NCBI GenBank assembly: GCA_903876625.1
Contig: CAIRAO010000035.1
Span: 1 to 59,059, forward strand
Direction of reading: 5' to 3'
Length of the DNA: 59,059 nucleotides
DNA from: an uncultured Gallionellaceae bacterium
Lineage (GTDB): Bacteria; Pseudomonadota; Gammaproteobacteria; Burkholderiales; Gallionellaceae
The notes under the pieces are model-generated. The model searched no databases. It was given only the letters and a program-made list of their open reading frames with translations, and was not told the DNA's origin. This document shows positions 33,581 through 42,587 of this stretch, piece by piece (position 1 is the first letter of the stretch; each line of letters opens with the position of its first letter). A program made the translations under genes and the position numbers.

Positions 33581-34411
33581 ATGAATCCCCTTATCACCGC
33601 TAACCAGCTTGAAAAATTACTTGCAGTTGAAGACAATGCTTTAATTTGCGATTGCCGTTATGATTTAAATCAGCCAGCGGCAGGACGCGAGTCTTATAAT
33701 AGTGGGCATATTCCCGGTGCGATTTATATTGATCTGGAAAAAGATTTATCAGATCCAAAAACCGGGACGAATGGACGTCACCCTCTTCCAAAACCCGAGC
33801 ATTGGGCAAAAACAAGACAACGTCTGGGGATTGCTCCTCAACTTCATATTGTCGCTTATGATAATCAGGGCGCTATGTTCGCGAGTCGCTTATGGTGGAT
33901 GCTGCGCGCAATCGGCCATAAAAAAATGCAAGTGCTCGATGGCGGTCTCGATTCATGGAAATGTCAACTCAGTACTGCAATCCAAAACCCGATTCCGCTT
34001 GAGCAGCAACCAATACCATTGGAATATCAAGGTTTGGTATTGGGCGATGAGGTTTTAAATAATATTACTTCACAGCGTAGAAAAGTGATTGATGCGCGCT
34101 CGTCAGATCGATTTCACGGACAAAATGAAACACTTGATCCGGTTGGCGGGCACATTCCAGGCGCATTGAATCGTTTTTTTAAAGATAATTTAGACGCAGG
34201 TCAATTCAAGTCGCCAGAAATACTTCGGCAAGAACTTTCAACTTTGCTCGGAAATACTCTGGCGTCAGATGTCATACATCAATGCGGTTCTGGTGTAACC
34301 GCATGCCATAATTTACTGGCGATGGAATACGCCGGGCTTAGTGGTTCAAAATTATATGCGGGCAGTTGGAGCGAGTGGTGTGCTGATCCAAAACGCCCAG
34401 TTAAGATTTAG
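33581..34411 (+). CDS. sseA: 3-mercaptopyruvate sulfurtransferase SseA
   Basis: A 276-residue protein with two rhodanese domains; the N-terminal one is inactive, and the C-terminal one has Cys235 in HQCGSGVTACHN. CGSGVTA is the loop that marks 3-mercaptopyruvate sulfurtransferases, as opposed to the CRKGVTA thiosulfate type. It transfers sulfur from 3-mercaptopyruvate, made from cysteine, to thiols or cyanide. Only weak ribosome signals precede the ATG. It stands first in a run with the thiol dioxygenase and multi-rhodanese genes. Confidence 0.92.
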   Translation: MNPLITANQLEKLLAVEDNALICDCRYDLNQPAAGRESYNSGHIPGAIYIDLEKDLSDPKTGTNGRHPLPKPEHWAKTRQRLGIAPQLHIVAYDNQGAMFASRLWWMLRAIGHKKMQVLDGGLDSWKCQLSTAIQNPIPLEQQPIPLEYQGLVLGDEVLNNITSQRRKVIDARSSDRFHGQNETLDPVGGHIPGALNRFFKDNLDAGQFKSPEILRQELSTLLGNTLASDVIHQCGSGVTACHNLLAMEYAGLSGSKLYAGSWSEWCADPKRPVKI

Positions 34412-34463
34412 ATTTAATCTTTCAAAGAATCACAACTCAATTAATATTTAGGAAGTTCACGTT

Positions 34464-35042
34464 ATGAGCATTGAAAAACTGCTGACCTTTACCAAAGAGA
34501 TTACCCGCTTGCTGGAAACTCATCCGAGCGAAGAAAAGATTCTGACGGATGGCAGCAAGTTTCTATCAACACTGGTCGCGAACGATGACTGGCTGCCCGA
34601 TACTTTTGCCCAACCCCATCCAACGTATTACCAACAATACCTTCTATATGCTGACCCGTTGGAGCGTCTTTCAGTCGTCAGCTTTGTCTGGGGACCGGGA
34701 CAAAAAACACCCGTTCATGATCACCTGACATGGGGTTTGGTCGGTGTGCTGCGAGGTCGAGAGCGCGCCACCAATTATCAAAAACAATTAGACGGCAGCT
34801 ACAAGGCAATCGGTAGCGGCGTTCTGTTGCCCGGACAAACTACCAGCGTGTCTCCTACCATTGGTGACGTGCACGAAGTGGCGAACGATCTGAATGATCA
34901 GGTTTCTATCAGCATCCATGTTTATGGTGCCAATATTGGTCGTGTAAATAGGCATGTGTTCGATCCGTCGACGGGAGCAGAAAAATCATTCGTATCCGGT
35001 TATGCCAACAGCACAGTGCCGAATCTCTGGAAATGTATTTAG
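34464..35042 (+). CDS. Thiol dioxygenase (cysteine dioxygenase family, Gln-type)
   Basis: A 192-residue cupin with the three iron ligands His85 and His87 (TPVHDHLTWG) and His137 (GDVHEV). The family oxidises a thiol to a sulfinate with O2. There is no Cys in the position of the Cys-Tyr crosslink (the only Cys is the penultimate residue), and the substrate-carboxylate position has Gln (YQQYLLY) rather than Arg. Those two features mark the Gln-type group, which includes 3-mercaptopropionate dioxygenases, so 3-mercaptopropionate may be preferred over cysteine. The multi-rhodanese gene starts 1 base after its stop. Confidence 0.83.
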   Translation: MSIEKLLTFTKEITRLLETHPSEEKILTDGSKFLSTLVANDDWLPDTFAQPHPTYYQQYLLYADPLERLSVVSFVWGPGQKTPVHDHLTWGLVGVLRGRERATNYQKQLDGSYKAIGSGVLLPGQTTSVSPTIGDVHEVANDLNDQVSISIHVYGANIGRVNRHVFDPSTGAEKSFVSGYANSTVPNLWKCI

Positions 35043-35043
35043 C

Positions 35044-36645
35044 ATGTGTGCAGCAAAGTTGACGATTCCTTTTAAAAGATTTGCCGACATACGTGCTGCC
35101 CTACTGGATCGGCAAGAGATCGCTCTGCTTGATGTTAGAGAAGAACATCCGCACGCGCAAGCTCATCCGTTGTTTGCGGCAAATCTGCCTTTGTCTCATA
35201 TCGAGCTTGATGCCTATACAAAATTGCCTCGCCGAGACGTTCCAATTGTCACGCTTGACGATGGAGAAGGTTTTGCAGAACTTGCCGCGAAAAAATTATT
35301 GAGTCTCGGCTACACCAACGTTGCAATACTCGCCGGCGGTGTGAGCGGCTGGCAGCGGGATGGCGGTGAGATTTTTCGCGACGTGAATGTCCCCAGTAAG
35401 GCATTTGGTGAACTGGTCGAAGCCGAACGACACACACCTTCACTTTCCGCCGAAGAAGTTCAAGCTTTGATCGACGCGAAAGCTGATATGGTCATCGTCG
35501 ATGCCCGTCGTTTTGACGAATATCAGACCATGAGCATACCCACAGCCACGAGTGTGCCCGGCGCTGAACTTGTTCTCAGAATTCGTGAATTGATACCCCA
35601 TCCGGAAACGCTGGTGATCGTGAATTGTGCGGGCCGTACTCGAAGTATTATTGGCACGCAGTCGCTAATCAATGCAGGATTGCCAAATCCTATTGCAGCG
35701 TTACGCAACGGTACTATCGGCTGGAAACTTGCGGGCCAAGAACTCGATCAATGTCAAGATCGCCGTTGCAACGACATCTCTGAGTTTAACCGTGGAAAAG
35801 CTGCGGTTGCTGCTAGAAAAGTGGCTGACAAAGCGGGTGTTAAGCGAGTTTCACTTGCTGACATTCAAGAATGGAGTAAACAGAAAACTCGAACGACCTA
35901 TTTCTTTGACGTGCGCACGCCTGAAGAATTCGTTGCTGGTCATATACCAGGATTCCTTTCTGCACCCGGTGGTCAGTTGGTGCAAGAAACTGAAATGGTC
36001 GCACCAGTACGTGGTGCACGTATCGTGATGGCAGACAATGATGGTGTACGTGCCAATATGAGCGGCTCCTGGTTGGCACAAATGGGGTGGGAAATTTATG
36101 TGGTAGATGAAATTCAACCAAGTGATTTTAGTGAAGCGGGTCAATCCTTAAGACCTCTTCCTCACTTGCCTGACGTGCACAAAATTACCCCGGTTACTTT
36201 AGTGGGCTGGCTCAACTCATCCGAACTAACAATTGTGCTGGATGTTGCTTCGAGTCAAAACTATATTCGGCAACATATACCCGGTGCCTGGTATGTACTG
36301 CGTTCAAATTTAGCCAACGATTGTCAACATCTCCCCAAAGCAAGTCGATATGTTGTTACCAGCGAAAATGGTCTTCTTGCAATATTTGCAGCAGCCGAAA
36401 TCGAAACATTAGTTTCAGGTGCTGAAGTTGTAGTACTTGATGGAGGCACACAAGCTTGGCGTGATTCAGGATTCGCTATCGAAAATGGTCAAACTCACCT
36501 TGCTTCAAAACCCATCGATCGGTATAGGCGTCCTTATGAAGGGACGGACAATCCACGTGAAGCTATGCAAGGTTATCTTGATTGGGAATATGGCTTAGTC
36601 GAACAGTTGTCGAGAGATGGAACCCATCACTTCAAAGTTATATGA
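35044..36645 (+). CDS. Tandem rhodanese protein (four domains, one active-site Cys)
   Basis: The protein has 533 residues from ATG 35044; the track ORF reads back into the dioxygenase gene. Four rhodanese folds can be placed at roughly 10-110, 130-235, 270-380 and 390-495. Only domain 2 has the catalytic Cys (Cys195 in VNCAGRTRS). The equivalent loops in domains 1, 3 and 4 read LDDGEGF, ADNDGVR and TSENGLL, with no Cys. It probably handles sulfane or sulfinate products of the thiol dioxygenase encoded immediately upstream; the inactive domains may serve structure or binding. Its stop overlaps the ATG of a short ORF. Confidence 0.85.
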   Translation: MCAAKLTIPFKRFADIRAALLDRQEIALLDVREEHPHAQAHPLFAANLPLSHIELDAYTKLPRRDVPIVTLDDGEGFAELAAKKLLSLGYTNVAILAGGVSGWQRDGGEIFRDVNVPSKAFGELVEAERHTPSLSAEEVQALIDAKADMVIVDARRFDEYQTMSIPTATSVPGAELVLRIRELIPHPETLVIVNCAGRTRSIIGTQSLINAGLPNPIAALRNGTIGWKLAGQELDQCQDRRCNDISEFNRGKAAVAARKVADKAGVKRVSLADIQEWSKQKTRTTYFFDVRTPEEFVAGHIPGFLSAPGGQLVQETEMVAPVRGARIVMADNDGVRANMSGSWLAQMGWEIYVVDEIQPSDFSEAGQSLRPLPHLPDVHKITPVTLVGWLNSSELTIVLDVASSQNYIRQHIPGAWYVLRSNLANDCQHLPKASRYVVTSENGLLAIFAAAEIETLVSGAEVVVLDGGTQAWRDSGFAIENGQTHLASKPIDRYRRPYEGTDNPREAMQGYLDWEYGLVEQLSRDGTHHFKVI

Positions 36646-36917
36646 ACTACCATCGCCTGAAGTCAGGGGATTTTAATCCCGAAAGGCGACTCTACACCCA
36701 CAAGAAGTTCCGCCTGGGCAATTGAACAAATCCAAACGTCCTAGTTATTTTGACGATCCAGGAATGTCACCACATTTTCATCTGGCTTGGGGCGTATCGA
36801 TTCTGAAATATTATTGGTATTGAGTGCGCGAATGCATGCAAGTTATTCGCAATCGATTCATCAATGTTGTGAATGGTGAGATTAGCCATGTTCAGTTCCT
36901 TCATAAGGGGCGGTGTG
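36646..36917. other. Gene-free stretch with a hairpin and two tiny linked ORFs
   Basis: A stable hairpin at 36653-36689 (outer CGCCT/AGGCG, inner GGGAT-TTTA-ATCCC) could end the sulfur transcript, although a T run is lacking. A 27-codon ORF (36642-36725, MNYHRLKSGDFNPE...) overlaps the rhodanese stop by ATGA. A second 33-codon ORF (36722-36823, TTG start, ending SILKYYWY) overlaps the first by TTGA. Neither belongs to a family I recognise. They may be small coupled peptides or the broken remains of one gene. The remainder up to the polA stop shows nothing. Confidence 0.35.
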
Positions 36918-39713
36918 TTAATGAGCATCATCCCAATTCGCGCCCTCGCCCAACCCGACTTCCAGAGGTACTTTCAATTCGGCAACGTTGCACATCAGTT
37001 CGCGCACTTTTTCTTTTACAAGGGCTAATTCGGTCTGCAGCACCTCGAGTACCAGTTCATCGTGTACTTGCATGATTAGCATGCTTTGTAGCTTTTCTTG
37101 CTCCAACCAGTTTTGTACTTTAACCATCGCCAGTTTGATCAAGTCTGCCGCCGTGCCTTGCATAGGGGCATTGATGGCGGCACGTTCGGCGGCTTGACGG
37201 CGCATGCCGTTTGCGCCATTGATCTCGGGCAACCATAATCTGCGCCCGAACCACGTCTCGACATAACCTTTATTCTTTGCCAGTTCACGGGTGCGATCCA
37301 TATAATTTTTCACGCCGGGGTAACGTGCGAAATAGAGATCGATATATTGCTGCGCGGCACTGCGTTCGATGTTGAGTTGGCTTGCGAGCCCGAAGGCGGA
37401 CATGCCATAGATCAGGCCGAAGTTGATGACCTTGGCATAACGGCGTTGCTCGCTGCTCACGGCATCCAGGGTTGCACCGAAAACCTCAGCCGCAGTGGCG
37501 CGATGAATGTCTTCGCCGTTTGCGAATGCTTTGAGCAGGCCTTCATCTCCAGATAGGTGCGCCATGATGCGCAATTCGATCTGAGAGTAGTCGGCAGAAA
37601 CAATACTTGAACCCGCTGGTGCGATAAACGCTTCTCGGATGCGCCGACCTTCGGCAGAACGTATCGGAATATTTTGCAGGTTGGGATCGTTGGAAGCGAG
37701 GCGCCCAGTTACTGCAACAGCTTGTGAATAGCTTGTATGAACACGCCCGGTGTTTCGGTTCACCATCTTTGGTAATTTATCGGTGTAGGTAGATTTAAGT
37801 TTTGCCATACTGCGATATTCCAGCAGCAATTTTGGCAACGGATAATCCAAAGCCAACTCTTGCAACACATCTTCGTCTGTGGAACGTGCTCCATTGGGTG
37901 TTTTTTTCTTCGAGGGAATTCCAAGTTTATCGAATAGAATTTCCTGCAACTGTTTGGGTGAACTTAAATTGAACGGTTGTCCTGCATGCTCAAATGCCTG
38001 TGCTTCAATCAGCAATAATTTTTCGCCCAATTCCCGACTTTGGATATTGAGCAACTGCGTATCCAGCAGTACACCGTTGCGCTCCATCACGTACAGCGCT
38101 TGTCGCGCGGGCAACTCAATGTCGCGGTAAACCGAGTCCAAACGGCCCATTAGCTGCGGTGATAAGTTTTGATGCAATTGCAAAGTAATGTCGGCATCTT
38201 CCGCCGAGTAGCGTGTCGCCGTGTAGAGGTCAACTTGATCAAAGCCGATTTGCTTGGCACCTTTACCCACCACATCTGCGTAACTGATCGTGCTCAGACC
38301 CAAATGTCGCAAAGCGAGATTGCCCATGTCGTGCGGTTTGTGGCTTTCCAGCACGTAGGATTGTAACAAGGTATCTTCGGCGACACCTGCCAAGGCAATG
38401 CCATGATTGGCAAATATGTGCTGATCGTAATTGAGATTTTGTCCCAGCTTTTTGTGTTCTGCACTTTCCAGCCAGTACTTGAGTTTTTGCAACGCATATT
38501 CACGATTCAACTGACCCGGCGCACCCGGGTAGTGATGCGCCAAAGGCAGATAAGCAGCGTGATGGACTTCGATAGAAAAGGAAATACCGACCAGTTGCTC
38601 GTTCATGACGTCGAGCCCGGTGGTCTCGGTATCAATGCTTACTAGCGGCGCTTGCATGATCTTGGCTATCCACTCATCGAGTTGGGCTTCGGTGAGGATG
38701 GATTCGTAGTGCGAGGTATCGTTGCGGAACAGTTCGCCGGTTGAGGGTTCTAGTTCCCTCTCCCACCGGGGGAGGGTTAGGGACGGGGTGCTTTTGCTTG
38801 CGGAGGAATGTTCGCCAGATTCTCCCCCTCCCCAGCCCTCCCCCGGTGGGAGAGGGAGCAAATTCGCTGGGTGGGATATTTCTCTTAGCCAGCTCTTGAA
38901 GCCAAAGGTCTCAAACAGTCCGCGCAATTTCTCCGTATCCTGCTGCGGCGCCACAAGCTGATCAAACCTTACCGGCAATTCAACATCACACTTTACGGTC
39001 ACCAGCCTGCGCCCTTGCGGCAACCAATCCAGTGCCACGCGTAGATTTTCGCCGACCACTCCGCTAATTTTATCCGCATTAGTTACCAAATTATCCAGCG
39101 TGCCATATTCAGTCAACCACTTAACCGCCGTTTTCGGACCGCATTTGGTGACGCCCGGCACGTTATCCACGGTGTCGCCCACCAAGGTAAGATAATCCAC
39201 AATACGCTCAGGCGGCACGCCAAACTTGACCATTACGCCCGCTTCATCCAAGGTTTCGTTGCTCATGGTGTTGATGAGTTGTACTTGAGCATTGACTAGC
39301 TGAGTCAAGTCTTTGTCACCGGTAGAAATAATGCAGCGTGCACCGCCTTCTGCAGCTTGTTTTGCCAAAGTGCCGATCACATCGTCCGCCTCAACTCCGT
39401 CAATCATCAAAATATTCCAGCCGTAAGCCGCGACGGCCTCATGCAGCGGTTCAATTTGCGCGCGCAAGTCCTCTGGCATGGATGGACGATTGGCCTTGTA
39501 CTCTGAATACCAGTCGTCGCGGAAAGTTTTGCCTTTGGCGTCAAATACGCAGGCGCTATAATCCGCCGGGTAATCTTTTTGCAAACGGCGCAGCATATTG
39601 AGCACGCCCTGTATGGCTCCCGTGGGTAAGCCGCCCGGGCTGCGTAAATCAGGCATCGCATGGAATGCGCGATACAGGTAAGATGAGCCGTCGACTAATA
39701 ACAATGTTTTCAT
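36918..39713 (-). CDS. polA: DNA polymerase I with in-frame repeat insertion
   Basis: The protein has 931 residues from the ATG at 39713 (MKTLLLVDGSSYLYRAFHAM); the track ORF is 15 codons too long. Order: 5'-nuclease (1-290; VDGVEADDVIGTLA, TGDKDLTQLV), 3'-5' exonuclease (about 345-530; VSIDTETTGLD intact), polymerase (to the end; DYSQIELRIMAHLSGD, RRYAKVINFGLIYGMS, QVHDELVLEV). Between the nuclease domains, after REISHPAN, lie about 40 extra residues including LPLPPGEGWGGG and PSLTLPRWERE, encoded by two family A repeat units in frame. All catalytic motifs survive. Only 18 bases separate its ATG from the divergent LOG gene. Confidence 0.95.
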   Translation of the reverse strand: MKTLLLVDGSSYLYRAFHAMPDLRSPGGLPTGAIQGVLNMLRRLQKDYPADYSACVFDAKGKTFRDDWYSEYKANRPSMPEDLRAQIEPLHEAVAAYGWNILMIDGVEADDVIGTLAKQAAEGGARCIISTGDKDLTQLVNAQVQLINTMSNETLDEAGVMVKFGVPPERIVDYLTLVGDTVDNVPGVTKCGPKTAVKWLTEYGTLDNLVTNADKISGVVGENLRVALDWLPQGRRLVTVKCDVELPVRFDQLVAPQQDTEKLRGLFETFGFKSWLREISHPANLLPLPPGEGWGGGESGEHSSASKSTPSLTLPRWERELEPSTGELFRNDTSHYESILTEAQLDEWIAKIMQAPLVSIDTETTGLDVMNEQLVGISFSIEVHHAAYLPLAHHYPGAPGQLNREYALQKLKYWLESAEHKKLGQNLNYDQHIFANHGIALAGVAEDTLLQSYVLESHKPHDMGNLALRHLGLSTISYADVVGKGAKQIGFDQVDLYTATRYSAEDADITLQLHQNLSPQLMGRLDSVYRDIELPARQALYVMERNGVLLDTQLLNIQSRELGEKLLLIEAQAFEHAGQPFNLSSPKQLQEILFDKLGIPSKKKTPNGARSTDEDVLQELALDYPLPKLLLEYRSMAKLKSTYTDKLPKMVNRNTGRVHTSYSQAVAVTGRLASNDPNLQNIPIRSAEGRRIREAFIAPAGSSIVSADYSQIELRIMAHLSGDEGLLKAFANGEDIHRATAAEVFGATLDAVSSEQRRYAKVINFGLIYGMSAFGLASQLNIERSAAQQYIDLYFARYPGVKNYMDRTRELAKNKGYVETWFGRRLWLPEINGANGMRRQAAERAAINAPMQGTAADLIKLAMVKVQNWLEQEKLQSMLIMQVHDELVLEVLQTELALVKEKVRELMCNVAELKVPLEVGLGEGANWDDAH
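38755..38859. repeat. Two family A palindromic units inside polA
   Basis: Units at 38755-38790 and 38821-38859 lie in inverted orientation with a 30-base spacer. The arm order is reversed relative to the intergenic pairs at 2.9 and 28.7 kb. Both are read through in frame in the linker between the 5'-nuclease and 3'-5' exonuclease domains. Confidence 0.88.
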
Positions 39714-39731
39714 TTTCGTTGAGAATTTAAG

Positions 39732-40448
39732 ATGAATAACCAGACCAAAATACCCCAATCACATTTACCCGAGTTGACTCAGTCGAAAGAAGCCTGGCGC
39801 GTTTTCGGCATTATGTCAGAATTCGTCTCTGCCACCGAACGCTTGCAAGATATTCAACCGGCAGTCAGCATCTTTGGCAGTGCCCGCATCGCGCATGACC
39901 ATCCCTATTACAAGCTCACCGAAGAAATTTCTCGACTGCTTTCAGATGCGGGTTTTTCGGTCATTTCAGGCGGCGGCCCCGGCGTAATGGAGGCCGCTAA
40001 CAAAGGTGCGTTTTATGGCAAATCGCCCAGTGTGGGCCTCAATATTCAGCTTCCTCACGAGCAGCATACCAATCCATACCAAAATATCAGCCAGACTTTC
40101 CAGCATTTTTTCACTCGCAAAGTCATGTTTGTCAAATTCGCCAACGCCTATGTAGTGATGCCCGGCGGCTTTGGCACGCTGGACGAACTGATGGAAGCCC
40201 TGACACTGGTACAGACCGGCAAAACGCGTCGTATGCCGATTATCCTGGTTGGGAGCAAATTCTGGGGTGGCATGGTGGAATGGTTCAAAACAAGCTTGCT
40301 GGATGAAAAAATGATTGGCCCTGAAGATATGAACTTGATTCAAGTTATCGACGAGCCGGAACAGATTGTCAGCGCGATTTTCAAACATTATGAAACACGC
40401 GGGTTTGAGCCTTCGGCATCGGAACGTGAAATGCAATTGAATCTATAA
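39732..40448 (+). CDS. LOG/TIGR00730 family Rossmann-fold protein
   Basis: A 238-residue protein with the LOG signature VMPGGFGTLDELMEAL (PGGxGTxxE), plus SIFGSARI and ISGGGPGVMEAANKGA. Family members hydrolyse nucleoside 5'-monophosphates (phosphoribohydrolase activity, named for cytokinin activation); bacterial housekeeping relatives act on AMP-like nucleotides. It was formerly annotated as lysine decarboxylase, which is not supported. The ATG lies 18 bases from the divergent polA start, so its promoter must lie inside polA or be very compact. Confidence 0.88.
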   Translation: MNNQTKIPQSHLPELTQSKEAWRVFGIMSEFVSATERLQDIQPAVSIFGSARIAHDHPYYKLTEEISRLLSDAGFSVISGGGPGVMEAANKGAFYGKSPSVGLNIQLPHEQHTNPYQNISQTFQHFFTRKVMFVKFANAYVVMPGGFGTLDELMEALTLVQTGKTRRMPIILVGSKFWGGMVEWFKTSLLDEKMIGPEDMNLIQVIDEPEQIVSAIFKHYETRGFEPSASEREMQLNL

Positions 40449-40490
40449 GTAGCCTGTTAAAATAACCATACAATTTTTGGAATATACCCC

Positions 40491-40820
40491 ATGCGCCTTA
40501 TTGCTATATTGTTACTTGCTTGTCTAAGCACGGTTGTTTGCGCCGAAGACTCAAAATCTACAGATCCAAAACCACTTCCTACAATACCTTCTCTTGACCC
40601 GAATGAATCACCGGATGAACCTGGAATTACAATCACCAAGCAGACTGAGCAGACCGTTGAAGAATTCCGTTCTCATGGCAAACTGTACATGATCAAGATC
40701 ACCCCAAAACACGGCAAACCTTATTATTTGATTGATGATCATGGAGATGGAAAATTTGCACGTCAAGAAAGTTTGGATTCCGGTCTGAGAGTACCACAGT
40801 GGGTTATTCTAAAATTCTGA
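40491..40820 (+). CDS. DUF2782 secreted protein
   Basis: A 109-residue exported protein with a signal peptide ending VVCA|ED, then a Pro/Ser-rich spacer and the DUF2782 domain (EEFRSHGKLYMIKITPKHGKPYYLIDDHGDG). In betaproteobacteria this gene typically lies between polA and the homoserine kinase gene, as here. The function is unknown. Confidence 0.85.
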   Translation: MRLIAILLLACLSTVVCAEDSKSTDPKPLPTIPSLDPNESPDEPGITITKQTEQTVEEFRSHGKLYMIKITPKHGKPYYLIDDHGDGKFARQESLDSGLRVPQWVILKF

Positions 40821-40836
40821 TATAGGTCTTAACAGC

Positions 40837-41778
40837 ATGGCAGTTTTCACTCGCGTTACCGAAGCGGATATAACCGCATGGTTGAATAATTACTCACTCG
40901 GAACTTTACTTGAATTACAAGGCATTCCTGCCGGCATAGAAAATACCAATTACTTTGTTACTACCAGCAATGGACGCTTTGTCTTAACCTTGTTTGAAAA
41001 ACTCACTGCAGACGAACTTCCTTTTTATCTCAACTTGATGGCACATCTCGCAAGGCATGGCATTCCATGCCCTTGCCCGGTCGCGGATAAAAATAATTTT
41101 TTCCTGAGCACCTTGAATGGCAAACCTGCCTGCATCGTAAGCCGACTGCATGGCAAGTCTGTTACCCAACCAACCGCAACTCAATGTGCTTCAGTGGGTG
41201 CGATGCTCGGACAATTACACAGCGCGGGATTAAGCTTTGGGGATGTCATGCCCAATCCACGTGGCGCAAATTGGCGCGGCAATGCGGCTCTATTAGTCCG
41301 CAAATTTTTAGCCGTGCATGATGCATCACAACTTGATTCCGAAGTGGCATATCACGCACAAAACACCCTGAACAATCTTCCACGCGGCGTGGTTCATGCC
41401 GATTTATTTCGTGACAATGTATTGATGGATGGCGACCGTGTAGGCGGATTGATTGACTTCTATTTCGCCTGCAATGATTGCCTGCTCTACGATGTAGCCA
41501 TCACCGTAAATGACTGGTGCATGACGCCTGCAAATAAATTGGATGAGGAACGGACTCGTGCTTTTCTAAATGCTTATCATGCCGTCCGTCCTTTCACCTC
41601 ACAAGAATCTGAAAGTTGGCCAACAGCCCTACGGGTAGCCGCTCTGCGTTTTTGGGTCTCACGATTATTTGATTTAAATCTGCCGAGAGACGGAGAAATA
41701 GTCAACGCTCACAATCCGGATCAATTCAAGCAAATCCTGCAAAATCACATTGCCAACAAACAACCAATTTGGTTATAA
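40837..41778 (+). CDS. thrB: Homoserine kinase ThrB (aminoglycoside phosphotransferase-fold type)
   Basis: A 313-residue kinase of the choline/aminoglycoside kinase fold, not the GHMP type of E. coli, catalysing homoserine to O-phosphohomoserine for threonine. Motifs are IPAGIENTNYFVTT (ATP loop), the catalytic VVHADLFRDNVLMDG (HxDxxxxN) and LIDFYFACNDCLLYDVAI (metal Asp). It starts 17 bases after DUF2782. It competes with MetA for homoserine. Confidence 0.93.
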   Translation: MAVFTRVTEADITAWLNNYSLGTLLELQGIPAGIENTNYFVTTSNGRFVLTLFEKLTADELPFYLNLMAHLARHGIPCPCPVADKNNFFLSTLNGKPACIVSRLHGKSVTQPTATQCASVGAMLGQLHSAGLSFGDVMPNPRGANWRGNAALLVRKFLAVHDASQLDSEVAYHAQNTLNNLPRGVVHADLFRDNVLMDGDRVGGLIDFYFACNDCLLYDVAITVNDWCMTPANKLDEERTRAFLNAYHAVRPFTSQESESWPTALRVAALRFWVSRLFDLNLPRDGEIVNAHNPDQFKQILQNHIANKQPIWL

Positions 41779-41786
41779 ATCTAAAT

Positions 41787-42587
41787 ATGGAAATTCGTAA
41801 ACTAAATGCTGCACGCGGATGGATATGGGTGACGCACGGTTACACGCTTATTATGCGCAACCCGATGTTAAGTCTTGTCGCCGCGGCCATCTCGGCGACT
41901 GTCATTCTTTTAACATTGATGATACCGATGATCGGACCATTACTGGCTGTATTGCTCATGCCGGTTTTGATTGCGGGTTACACGCGCATTTGCAGAACCC
42001 TGGAAGAAGACGAAAAAGTTGAACTTCCGCTTATTTTTGCCGATTTCCAAAAACATACACCGCGTCTAATTGCGCTTGGCGGACTTTTGCTCATCGGCTT
42101 ATTGCTTGCTTCGATCATAACCATCACGATCGGTGGTGATTCACTCGCTACTTTTATGGATGGCGTCAAATCCGCCAATGATCCGGATATGCTGTTTGAG
42201 GCAATGTTGACCGCTGGATCCAGTATTGCCTTTAGTTTAGCCGTTGGCTTCACTTTGACCTTCACATTGATGATGGCATTTCAATTTGCCCCGATGCTGG
42301 TTTATTTCAGCGATATCACTCCTTTGTCAGCAATGCGCGCCAGCTTGACCGGATCAATACGCAATTTCATTCCATACACTATTTACAGTATCATCATGCA
42401 ATTGATTGCATTGATGCTGAGCGTTTTACCTTTCAATCTTGGCTTGGTTGTGTTGGTTCCGCTTGGATTCAGTTCGCTCTATGTCAGTTACCGAAATATC
42501 TTCCCGTTTCCGGATGAACTTGCATCAAGCCAACCTGCCGCTAATGATTCAGAAATCAGACCGGACGACACACACCCGTCCGTTTGA
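41787..42587 (+). CDS. BPSS1780-like family integral membrane protein
   Basis: The protein has 266 residues from ATG 41787; the TTG at 41769 lies inside thrB. Five to six hydrophobic helices include LVAAAISATVILLTLMIPMIGPLLAVLLMPVLIAGY and FSLAVGFTLTFTLMMAF. The N-terminus has the family-type amphipathic stretch AARGWIWVTHGYTLIMRNP, and the segment FAPMLVYFSDITPLSAMRASLTGSIRNF is also typical. It has a polar C-terminal tail. The function is unknown. It follows thrB by 9 bases. Confidence 0.78.
   Translation: MEIRKLNAARGWIWVTHGYTLIMRNPMLSLVAAAISATVILLTLMIPMIGPLLAVLLMPVLIAGYTRICRTLEEDEKVELPLIFADFQKHTPRLIALGGLLLIGLLLASIITITIGGDSLATFMDGVKSANDPDMLFEAMLTAGSSIAFSLAVGFTLTFTLMMAFQFAPMLVYFSDITPLSAMRASLTGSIRNFIPYTIYSIIMQLIALMLSVLPFNLGLVVLVPLGFSSLYVSYRNIFPFPDELASSQPAANDSEIRPDDTHPSV

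Noticed and set aside
38722-38961. Plus-strand ORF of 79 codons opposite polA
   Set aside because: It is the antisense reading of the repeat insertion and the surrounding polA sequence; the GC-rich palindrome keeps several frames open.
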